A DNA stretch of 64,000 bases, taken from Lophium mytilinum. Taxonomy: Eukaryota; Ascomycota; Dothideomycetes; Mytilinidiales; Mytilinidiaceae. The notes under the pieces were generated by a model that was given only the letters and a program-made list of their open reading frames with translations, made no database searches and was not told the origin of the DNA. Where the stretch lies: positions 1,695,599 through 1,759,598 of the forward strand of contig MU004190.1 in NCBI GenBank assembly GCA_010093605.1. The letters run 5' to 3'. Positions 1 through 10,316 of the stretch are shown here, one piece after another. The position numbers and the translations under genes are program-made. Position 1 is the first letter of the stretch. Each line of letters begins with the position of its first letter.

Positions 1-179
1 ATAAATAGATTCCTAAAGAATTATAAGATATAACTAGTATCTATATTTATCTACTTTTTTATAAAATGCCTATATAGAGAATACTACCTTTAACTATTTA
101 AAAAATAAATTATAGTAGTTCTATATAAGCTCTAGAAAGTATTCTATATAATAGTAAAGGCCTATAGATTTATTATACT

Positions 180-1500
180 ACTAGAAATAATAGGTAAACT
201 ATTTAAATATATTATAGCTAAGAGGCTCTTTAAGATAGTAGAGAAAAAGAGAATACTACTATCTAGCTAGATAAAGGTATAGCTAGAGTACTCTATATAA
301 ATAGTACTTAAGCTTCTTATAAAATAGATCTATACTATATAGAAAGAAAACTTATAGCTTATAGTATTACTTCTTAGTCTAGATATATTAGAGGTATTTA
401 ACTAAGTATTATATAAATAAATAATATATAACCTATAGATCTAGAGAGTACTAAAATAAATAATAAGGTTTACTAGATTCTTTTTATAAGACTATATAAC
501 TAGACTTTCTATAGAAAGCTATATAGTAGAACTAATTATAGTTACTATAGATATACTATAGAGCTTTCTTCTATTATTTCTTTTTTTTCTCTTCTTTACT
601 AGTATACTATTACTAACTCTCTAGAATAGTAATATAATAGCCTATAGATTTATAGATAATATAAATATTCTTATATATAGCTATACTATAGAAATAAACT
701 ATAAAGCTATTAAGAGAGCCTATAAATAGTATATAAAATAGATAAGAAAGTATAGTATAGTATTTATACTAGATAAGTACTATCTTATATACTTTATAAA
801 AGCCTATATAGTAGTTAATCTTAAGGCTATAGTAGATATATAAGGCTTTATAAAGGGCCCTATTATAGATTTAAAAGTACTAGAAGTATAGATAGACTTT
901 AAGCTAAAGTAGAGCCTATATATAAGTATTATAAAAAATAAAGCTATAATCTAGATAGAAGTACTTATATAGCTTATAGTATCTATCTAGAGTACTAGCT
1001 TTAAAAAAGTATACCTAATATACTTAGTAGTAGTCTAGCCTACTATTATATATAGATATACTATCTAGTATACTATACTAGATATACTAGAGTAGCTTAG
1101 TAAGATAAAAATTAAGTAGCTTAAAATAGCCTAGAACTAATACCTTTAAAGAACTTTAGAGGTATATAAGACTATAAGTACTATAGTACTAGAATATAAA
1201 ATATTATATCTACTACTCTAGCTAAAGCTAGAAAAACTTATAGTAGCTTATATAGACTATATATATAAAGGGCTAGTATACTAGTATATTAAAATAGTAT
1301 ATAGTAATATATAAAGGGAAATCTATATCTACTATAGGCTACTTATAAGGCTAAAGTATAGCTCTAGCTACTATAATATACTCTATAATCTTATAGTAAA
1401 GGCTATAAGATTATATACTAGATATAAAGATAAATCTAATAAAGCCTATAAGTACTTAAGATAATTTATAATTAAATATAAATATAAAGAGAGGTAGAAA
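180..1500 (+). mobile_element. Tad1-like LINE remnant, RIP-destroyed
   Basis: On the plus strand around 978-1215, one frame reads KKVYLIYLVVV, PTIIYRYTI, LKIA, RTLEVYKTISTIVLEYK, with stops mostly where glutamine (CAG to TAG) would be expected. The order of these pieces resembles the segment just after the reverse-transcriptase domain of fungal Tad1 LINEs (a 'VVRP..YG..W' stretch, then 'LqkiQn.cLR', then 'vLE.E'). Ends of the element cannot be placed; 180-1500 is the stretch with a similar coding-like rhythm. It is fully inactivated by RIP. Another non-LTR family is possible. Confidence 0.5.
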
Positions 1501-1967
1501 AAGGTATAAAAGTTCTTTTATAAAATAAAATAGTATAGGCTACTAATACTAGCCCTTAATACTAAATAGAGTAAATAATAGAAAACTATATATAAAAAGC
1601 TTATAAAGGTTAAAAGTACTATTCTTATAGATCTATAAATAGAGTATATAGGGCTTAATAGATATCTATACTATATATAGATACTAGACTATCTAATACT
1701 AGCCTACCTCTATAGATATAGCCTTTAATTACTATACTATATAGTAATAAACTATAAGAGGTATATAGAAAGTAGAGGTAAACTATTTAAAAAAGTAAAG
1801 ACTTAAATATATAAGATAATATATAAAAGTAAAAAGAAATCTAAGATAGTAGCTAGATAGTTTCTATAGAAAATAGACCTGCTACTCTACCTCTTAATAG
1901 TAAGAGAGATAGAAAAAGAATAGATTTAGCTCTTCTACTTAATACTATAGCTCTACTATTACCTATA

Positions 1968-2057
1968 GCCTTACTATAACTAATAGCCTTATTATTACTA
2001 ATAGCCTTACTATTACTAGTAGCCTTACTATTACTAATAGCTCTACTATTACTAACT
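1968..2057. repeat. 18-bp tandem repeat, about 5 copies
   Basis: The unit gccttactattactaata occurs about five times in a row with one or two changes per copy. It lies inside the RIP block. Since 18 is a multiple of 3, it may be the trace of a six-codon repeat in a dead element, but no frame is open. Confidence 0.7.
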
Positions 2058-2557
2058 ATAGCTATAGTATAGCTTTTAGCTAAGCTATAGCTCTTAGCTA
2101 GACTATAGAGGCTTATACTTACTATATATAGCTATATACTTTCTATAGTATACTAAAACTATATACTCTAGTATATACTTTCTATTATATACTTTCTAAC
2201 TATACTATAGTAGGTCTTAGCGCCCTTTCTTAACTAGTACTTAGTATAGATAGTTAGCTTTAGATCTCTACTATATACTCTATAGTATATACTTTCTATT
2301 TCTTATAGCTTTTTTATTTCTAAATAGCCTATTTACTTTATAATAGTATATATATATAGCTTTTTTCTACTATTAGTTAGTTATACTATAAAGGCTTATA
2401 CTTACTAAAAGTAGCTATATACTTTCTACTTATAGACTATAAACTATATACTTTATACTTTTAGCCCTTTTATAGCTATTAGCTATACTATAGAGGCTTA
2501 TACTTACTACTATAGCTATAAACTCTATATATCTACTTATAGCTTTTCTACTCTTAT

Positions 2558-3130
2558 AGCCTATTTATAAAATAATAAACTATCTATAAATTATATACTT
2601 ACTATAAACCTCTACTATATACTATCTATATACTATATAACCTCTTTATTTCTAATAGCCTATTTATAAAATAATAGACTATCTATAAACTATATACTTA
2701 CTATATACCTCTACTATATACTATCTATTATAGTTATAGTATAGAGAAGCTTAGTAGTATAAGATAACTAGATTAAATTTAAGAGATTATATAAAAAGTA
2801 GAAAAAGAGGCTTCTAGGTAGAAACTATATATATAGAGAAGAGAGGCACGTAGGCACTAGGCGGGCTAGCGCGTAGACGGCGCGAGGTAATATAGTAGAT
2901 ATAGAGGTAGAAGGCTAGTAATAGGTAAATATATAACTAGAGAATAGAGTATAATCTATTATACTATCTATATACTATATAGCCTTTCTACTTCTAATAG
3001 CCTATCTATAAAATAATAGCCTACTTATAAACTATATACTTTCTATATATTTCTACTATATACTATCTATATACTATATAGCCTTTCTATCTCTAATAGC
3101 CTATATAGCTACTATTTATTTTATTTTATT
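2558..3130. repeat. 99-bp tandem repeat units, two pairs
   Basis: A unit starting agcctatttataaaataat recurs at about 2558 and 2657 (99 bp apart). A diverged form recurs at about 2999 and 3098, again 99 bp apart. Each unit carries the same order of words (ctatctataaa, tatatactta, cctctactatatactatc). A GC-rich patch with uncommon CpG-rich words (2843-2890) separates the two pairs. This looks like subrepeats of a dead element. Confidence 0.65.
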
Positions 3131-3773
3131 ATCTTAAATAAAGGCCTTATAAGTATACTACTTATATATAGGCTCTTATACTAATTCTATACTAGCCTTA
3201 TATTTAAATTCTACTTAGCCTAAATCTAGAAGAATAATAATAAACCTTTCTAGATAGATATAGAAAAATATATCTTAATAGCTTATTTTATAGTAGTTTT
3301 TATAGACCTACTATATATTCTCTATAGTAAAATATAAAGAAAAAGAGCGCCTAATACTAAATATAATAGAGGATAAGGTTTTTATCTAAATACTATCTAG
3401 TAGTAAATAGTTTCCCCTTATAAATTAGCCTAGATAGAATAGCTATATAGACTCTAATAGAAGCTATACTAGTATAATAGAATTTAATAATAATAATATT
3501 AAGCTAATATAATTAAAGAGCCTACTATTAAAAAGCTTATTATTAATATTAATATAGATAGTAGTAATACTAATAGTAGTAATACTAAAAAGAATAGTAT
3601 AGATATAGAGTATAAGTAAGAGTATAAGTATTAACTAGTTATAACCTTAATACTATATATTTATATACCTTTATAAGAATCTCTACTTTTAGTATTTACT
3701 TAATTAATTAATTTAATATTGCTTTAATTAATCTAATTAATCCGGCCCTCTACTAACTAAGACGTTAATTTAA

Positions 3774-6700
3774 CTAATATCGAGCTCGCTTTTTCGTTGA
3801 TTGATTGAAGGGTAGCCCTGGAGGCGATCTTGTATCGATAGTGTCGACGTTGACCAGGCCTGTTGCAAGTAGCAGCTTAACCACAGTTTCGTGCCCTTTC
3901 TCAGCAGCATAAAACAGCGGCGTTCTTCTAAGGTTATCCGGGATATTGACATCGACTTTATTAGTGGCAAGTATTAGCTGAACTACGCAATCATGTCCTT
4001 TCTCAGCTGCCCATGACAGTGGTGTCCGACCATCATGATTATTCCGAAAGTCAAGATCGACCATTTCCGTTGCAATGAGTAGCCTCACTCCAAATTCGTA
4101 TCCGTCCCGGGCAGCTTCAAGCAGCGGCGTCCGGCCGGCAACACCCCATGAGATTATGTCAGGATTGACCCCATAAGCCTGATATCGACGTGTTATGTTG
4201 TCATTAGACTTCCCCTCAGTATATTGTGATAGCATGGTTCGTAAAACTTCGTCATTCCGCTGAAATACTGCTACATGAACCGGTGAGCCGTAGCGTTCTG
4301 CAAAGTCATCATGGGAAGGTTGCGAAGCTCGGTCGAGTTCACTCGCAATGAGACTAGGAAACTTTCGATCCGCAAGAATGTACAAAAGGCTGCATATCTT
4401 GGTATGCCGTCTTATTTCATGCTTCTCCAAGAGATTGTTCAATTGGATCCACCGTTCAAGGGGAAACAGTTTGAGAAATTCGGATTGCGGGATTTTACAT
4501 TGGCTCGCAGCGTCAGCGTGACGAAGCACGTTTTGGACAGCGTATTCGAGGAAAGGAAATTTCTCAGATGCCAACTGGCGGAGATCTTTAGCCTCATTCG
4601 TAGAAGCAATTGGCCACCACTCGGTGTGCATAGGCAGGTGCTCAGAGAGGTGACTTCCGGCGTACACTTGACAGCAATGCTTCAGCCGCTCATTACTTTG
4701 GCCCGCAAAGTTACCACCGAGGAGGGGCTGGAGCTTTTCTAGCCCTTTTCCTATTAGGAGGAAATCTCGTACAGACTCGTGTATGAACTGGACTGTTTGG
4801 TGTTGCGATTTTGTCGTTTCTGCCAGGCCCTTAGAGGAACTCAAAATGAATCTTTGCATGTCCTGCTTGGTGATTTCTTCAGGGTCCCATGCAGCGATCT
4901 GCAGGTCTTCAGGCGCTGCTCCGGAAAGAACGGCGAAGTAAAGCTCTTCGGTCTTCAATGGTCGTTTGGCGAACAATATCCACTGGAGGCAAAGTACTAG
5001 ATCAGCCACGTTCTGACCGTCTCTTGTCAAGATGTCCTGAAAGAGCTCCTCTAGTCCATTTGGAATCTCATCCAGCCGCTTACGAAGCGCATTCATACGC
5101 CCTCGATCGAACTCCTTGTTGAGAATTTGGGCGACGAGAACGACCCATAGAAAGATGTCGGAGGCCCTCTTAAGTATCTCCTCTTTGATCTGAATGACTT
5201 GCTTGCTCTTCCCTGCTTTCAATTCACTGTGCAGATAATTGGCAATATCTTGCCGATGGCCTTCTTGACCTTCGAGGGTAAGACGGAGACCTTCCTCGAG
5301 TGTGATGTGCGGATAGTGGCGACTTGAAAAGCAGACACGAAACACAGTCTGCGAAGAGACCGCAAACTGTCCAAGGCGTGCGAAAAAAGCTACCATTTCA
5401 CGCACTTGGTCTTCTTCACATTCGTCCAAAGCATCAATGAAGCAAGTAAGACGGCGTCGACCGAGACTTTCGACGGCATGGCCAAATAGGTTCTTAAGAG
5501 TCTCAAGGTTCCATTTATTGGATTCTTTGGGCACGTTCGGTGCAAGCATATCAACGAAATGTGGAGAATCTGGATGACGTGGATGCAGAAGTTGGTATAG
5601 CAAGGACCGATACATCCCCACCGTAGATTTCTCCATGTCGTCACCTCTTGCGTTGAAGAAGAACGATATTATGATGTTTTCCTCTTTCCTCCTCTTGAAA
5701 TTCGAATGCGCAAACTTCATCAGGGTAGATTTTCCTGTCGCAGGCTTGCCTTTTATCCAAAGAAACCCGTGGTGAGTGGACAGTTTGGTATCATCGAGCC
5801 ATTCTTGGTACTCTTCTTTATTGAGTAGCCATTTGCAGGTCTTGGCGTGGGCGGCCCTGATTGTCGTGTGACGGGATTCCATCTGCTCATATTTCAAGCA
5901 GTCTAGAAGGCGTTGATGTTGATCTCCGTTGAGTATAGAGGATTCGCCGAACTGGCGCGACTTTGTGGTATCAAATATCTGATTGATCGCTATAGCAACC
6001 TTGTCATATTCCACATCGTCTAATGAATGGAATCGACACATGTTCGTGTGATTGCTGGCAATGTGCTGTGTGATTTCGATGGTCGGGTCGTTCAAACAAG
6101 AAGCGGTATCTTCGACGACCTATAAATGTTAGCTATATAGCTCATCCGATAGCCTAGACATAGGAGAACCAGATCTTTAAATGTCCGTGCTCCGCTTTTG
6201 TACGCTTGATACCCACTGTAACGACTAGCACAGAAAGGATATAGTCCGACCGGCTACATCTGGAAGCTGGAAAGTGCGCGCAGGTGCCCCAGGGAATGGC
6301 CAGTGGGAGTGCGCATACTTGTGGCAGGAAACACTAAGACATAGAAAAGGGTTGATTGAATCTCATACCTTTCTAGAACTCAAGGCCTTCTCTCCGTCCT
6401 GCTCTTGGAAGGAGTATACTTTCCAGGTTCTTTCGCGAGCCATTCGACAAAAGGTATCGTGCAGCTTCTTCAGCTGTTCTGTAGAGGGAAGGAAAGTGCC
6501 ATCAATTCGGTGATCGATACAATCAGCCTCGACCCTGGTCAACTTATGGATAATATTTTCAACCATTTCTGGGGAGTCTACACCCTCATGCGGAGTTCCG
6601 AAGAAGATCAAGCCAATGGTAGACTTGTTGATACTGAGAAGATGCGTTTGGTAGTTTTTGCTCTCTTGGGATCGCCGAAGTGCTTCTTTGACGACAATGC

Positions 6701-7959
6701 CTCCTAAGCTGTGAGCAATGAAAAGCAAGGGCCTTGATGGATCAACACGACGTGTGGCTTCCAAACCGGTGAGGAAGCTCCACGCAATGCCATACATCGT
6801 GCTCTTAGTCACATCAGAGCCGGTCGAAGGAGGGGTCTTGTATGGATCGTATCCATATGTGAGAACACGGGCGTTTGGAGCAGTAAGCGGGACGAGATCG
6901 TGTAGCCAATAAGTCGCTTTGCATTCGCCTTCACTTCCCTGATGCGGTGACTCAGATGAGTCCAATTTCCGGAATTTCGAGGGCCGTTCTCCACGATCAT
7001 AGCTCTCCACATGCTGCATGTAGCTTTCTCTTCGCTCGTGGTTCCAAGTACGTTGAGGATGACCGGTCAATCCGTGAATGAAGATGATACTACTTGAAGT
7101 CATTACAAGGTGGTACAAAGGGTACTGCAAAAACTCACTCTAGAGCTGGATTCTCCGGCTCCACAATAATCGAGAAGCCGGTATCGCAAGGTACTCGCAT
7201 TGAGTTCAAAGACAAAGCCCTCAACGGCTTGTCAATCTCCTCTGCTAGCCGGATGAACGCCCTCCCTTCTTCGCCATAAATGAGTGGCATCGAGACCTCG
7301 AAGATGCCTAGTAGGGAGTAGGCCTCGTCTTCTATGCGCTTCGTCTCCCGTTTTGCGCGCCATGACATTCGCTCATCGATACTAAAGTGGGAGAGTGGAG
7401 TTCCTTGAAGAGCTTGGATAGAGATTCCAGTGACCTCGTGAATTTGCCGCTCCAGTGACTTTTTATTGCCAAGTGGCGTACCTTCCTTGGAGAAAAACTC
7501 CACAGAGGTCGGCGCAACAAGCTCTTGAAGCGTCCAACCCCGAGTGAACCACCTGCTTTCCCGGAATGCCGACTCCCAGGGTAGCTGATCGACTGTCTTG
7601 CCGGCGTCCCGGGCGGTCTTCGAAACGTCGGATAGTAAGGCGTAGCATTTGGCTGCATTGCGATACCAGCGAAACATGGAGTTGATGGCTTCTGCGAGTT
7701 CGGTACTATTGGATTTATCGATGCAGCAAGTATCTACCCAAAAATACTGGAAGCCGTCGAGCCTTGCTTGTTCTCCGCAGAACGTAATCTTGGCGTATCC
7801 AGCCTTGCTCTTGCCGGTACCATCCTTCAGATCCTTGAAAGTGGCCTCGTCGTCATCACCTCCCCATGTGTGCGAAAGGATCGCATAAGGAGGAATATCC
7901 CGTATTAGATCATGAGTAAGGTAGAGCTCGCCACCAGGCGTCCACTTCAATAGACGCAT
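3774..7959 (-). CDS. NLR-like protein: HET, alpha/beta-hydrolase, NACHT, ankyrin
   Basis: Exons 7959-7139, 7092-6369 and 6119-3774 join to about 1296 aa. Exon 1 is a HET domain (YAILSHTWGG; WVDTCCIDKSNSTEL; RWFTRGWTLQELVAP). Intron 1 (46 nt, GTGAGT...TTCAAG) splices it in frame to DSIIFIHGLTGHPQRTW, an alpha/beta-hydrolase with nucleophile motif IAHSLGG and FFGTPHEG. Intron 2 (249 nt, GTATGA...GCTAACATTTATAG) joins KALSSRK to VVEDTASCLNDP, the usual linker before NACHT. The P-loop GKPATGKST is near residue 640 and Walker B FIDALDE near 745; about three ankyrin repeats follow. The expected role is a STAND-type sensor in heterokaryon incompatibility or immunity, with HET as death effector. The repeat domain stops abruptly at the RIP block, so the C-terminus is probably truncated. 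A tandem AAG|TAG acceptor at intron 1 may add or drop one residue. Domains are certain; the single-gene model is strongly supported but not proven. Confidence 0.85.
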
Positions 7960-8896
7960 GTTGATGCAAAAGTCATCGAAGAAGAAGTCTAGGGAAATGA
8001 TGATAGCACAACGCAGTGCGTAGATCTAAGTCGGTAGAGACGTCAGATTGCCAGGTGTTTTCAGGTTGGAGATGCAGAGAGAGCAAAATTCAGAAGAAGA
8101 CAAGCAGGCAGGCAGGCGTCACGCTTTTCGATCGAAGTAGGCTGTGCAAGGCTGAGGCAGTGCTAGGCGGCGTGAAACATCGGTGAGTAGGGGAAAGTCG
8201 ACCGAGACTCGAAAATGCGAGAGCAATTTGGATGATTACAATGAGGAGACGATGTGCGCAACCATACGTGATGGACCCTCAATGACAGAGGATGCCTTCA
8301 GGACGTCGGAGCCACCCAGCCCCTCCCTCAGCCGCAGAGCCTCAATACGAGATTTGGCGACCGTGTACTTAGTCCAATGAGATGAGAAGGCCTTCTCTTG
8401 GCGAAAAAAAGCCAATGATCAGCAACGTCGTGGGGCGACGTTAACCCGCTCAAGCCAGAAGCACACGAAGTGCTTCTTTGCTGATAGTAGAGGCCGTTCC
8501 TTAGTTGTTGCAAGTCATGAGAGTTTTCCAAAAGTTGACGTAGAGAGAATCCCGGCGATGCATTAGTCGTGAACGTGTAGTGTGAAAATGCTTGATAAAT
8601 GAAAATCGACGGTGGGTTAGTCAAAAGAGGTGAAAGAAGTCGGCCGGCCTGCACGTGACCGTTAGCCTTGCAAGAACTATGCGACTTCCTTTACTTTAGG
8701 TATAAAAGCTTGAAATATAAGCTACCTTCCCTCTTCACTCCCTGGTGTAAGTGTTCCATGCTGTAACGGTCTCTGATGCTCCGATGTCATGTGATCGCGA
8801 GCCACTTCCGCAAAGCTGAAGCCACCGCAAATACTCTATCGGGGCGTCTCTTCCACCACCCAACAAATCAAGATCGCAGAGCCCAATCAAATCTCA
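7960..8896. other. Intergenic, divergent promoter region
   Basis: No gene seen. The stretch separates the start of the minus-strand NLR-like gene from the plus-strand EVE gene. A TATAAAAG word lies near 8701, about 195 bp before the EVE start, and may serve that gene. The small open frames here show no family resemblance. Confidence 0.5.
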
Positions 8897-9745
8897 ATGC
8901 CTCCTAGAAAACGAAAGACCGCCGCTGGCGACGCGTCAGAAGAGCCTCCAGCCAAGAAGTCACAGAAAGGCACGAAAGCAACTCCGTCAACGCGTCCCGC
9001 GCGAGCCTCGACACGATCAAAACCACCCGCGACATATGCTGAAGAAGACCATGATGATGCTGAGGATCTCGAATCAGAATCGCCTGCTCCAGCAGCCCCA
9101 AAAGCAAAGAAACCATCAGCTAGCAAGCGCTCCACCAAGAAACCCTCCAAACCGGTCTTTGACGCGCCAAAACCCTCTCCCTCCCCCTACTCTCCCTCGA
9201 AGCCCTCAAAAGACGCAGCCTTAACCTCTCCCTCCACACGCAACTACTGGCTCATGAAAGCCGAACCCACCACCCGCCTCGAAAACGGCCACGACGTCAA
9301 ATTCTCCATCGACGACCTCGCCGCGCGCACGCGCCCGGAGCCGTGGGACGGGATCCGCAATCACGTCGCGAAGAACAACCTGCTCGCAATGAAGCGGGGC
9401 GATCTCGCCTTCTTCTACCACAGCAACTGCAAGGTCCCGGGCATCGTCGGGGTCATGGAGATTGTGCAGGAAGCGAGTCCGGACGAGACGGCGTGGGATA
9501 GCAAGAGCGCGTACTATGATGCGAAGAGCGGGCCCGATAAGCGGACGTGGTACTTGGTGCATGTGGAGTTCAGGAGGAAGTTCAAGGATATTGTGGGGTT
9601 GAAGGAGTTGCAGGGGTATAAGGGGAATGGGCAGGCGTTGGAGGGGATGCAGTTGCTGAAGCAGTCGAGGTTGAGTGTTAGTAAGGTGGCGGAGAAGGAG
9701 TGGGAGTTTATTATGGGGTTGGCGGAGGGGAAGGAGGCGGAGTGA
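8897..9745 (+). CDS. EVE-domain protein, thymocyte nuclear protein 1-like
   Basis: Intronless, 282 aa. Residues about 1-115 are Lys/Ser/Pro-rich and disordered, beginning PPRKRK, a likely nuclear localisation signal. The EVE domain follows from NYWLMKAEPTTR, through IDDLAARTRPEPWDGIRN, NNLLAMKRGDLAFFYHSNC and PGIVGVMEIV, to WYLVHVEFRRKFKDIV. EVE domains are PUA-like folds that bind modified bases in nucleic acids, and THYN1-type proteins are nuclear. The catalytic or binding role in fungi is not established. Length and domain order fit fungal THYN1 homologues, which usually carry a basic N-terminal tail. Codon use shifts to very GC-rich third positions within the EVE domain. Confidence 0.93.
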   Translation: MPPRKRKTAAGDASEEPPAKKSQKGTKATPSTRPARASTRSKPPATYAEEDHDDAEDLESESPAPAAPKAKKPSASKRSTKKPSKPVFDAPKPSPSPYSPSKPSKDAALTSPSTRNYWLMKAEPTTRLENGHDVKFSIDDLAARTRPEPWDGIRNHVAKNNLLAMKRGDLAFFYHSNCKVPGIVGVMEIVQEASPDETAWDSKSAYYDAKSGPDKRTWYLVHVEFRRKFKDIVGLKELQGYKGNGQALEGMQLLKQSRLSVSKVAEKEWEFIMGLAEGKEAE

Positions 9746-10316
9746 GGAGTGGATGCGGTTGTGGTATACCCGGAGCGATGGCGTTTAGAGTCTATGGGTT
9801 CGACGAACAGGTCGCGTTTTTGGATATCATACGTCTACGTCTAGCCCTAGGTCCGATCTGTCGAAATACTGGATGATAGCGGCTCGCGAGACGGTAGTAC
9901 CTCTTCATGACTATATTTACGACATCTCCCCATCGTCGAGGGATCTTCAATCACGCTTCCAAAACCCGACCAAGATGGAACCGAGTTTTTTTCGAACGAT
10001 CGTTCGATCATACGAACGACCTCCAACATTCGCAAGTATCTGTTCGCATATCAGGATGGTAGTGCGCATGACCTTTTAACAGCGTATAGTACGATTCACC
10101 ATGCAAAATTAGTTCCAGTCTGGAAGTTTCTATCTCAATCCGTACAAAGAAAATCTACTACGCCATGGTCCACAGAAACCGGCCAGACTTATACGAATGT
10201 AAATTACTTTCCGGCGAGCGGTTTCCTTGCAGTATATATGTATCTGTGCGTGTCATTAGCATCACTCGAGCCTCTGTCTACACCACCGCTGTGTACCAAA
10301 TCAGGAAGCACAGGAC
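9746..10316. other. Intergenic, 3' ends of two convergent genes
   Basis: No gene seen. It contains the 3' flanks of the EVE gene and of the minus-strand methyltransferase. A short palindrome-like stretch, tcgaacgatcgttcgatcat, lies at about 9994-10013. Its role is unknown. Confidence 0.5.

Larger units (their letters stand above)
1..3770. repeat. RIP-saturated AT-rich repeat block
   Basis: About 3.8 kb of sequence built almost only from A, T, CT and AG words. CpA and TpG are nearly absent while TpA is everywhere, which is the end state of fungal repeat-induced point mutation (C to T in CpA on both strands). No open reading frame survives. The block contains a recognisable LINE remnant, an 18-bp and a 99-bp tandem repeat, and a small GC-rich patch near 2843-2890 that still has CpA. 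It ends sharply at about 3770, where normal codon-biased sequence begins inside the 3' end of the NLR-like gene. Composition and boundary are seen directly; RIP as the cause is inference from known Pezizomycotina biology. Confidence 0.9.
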
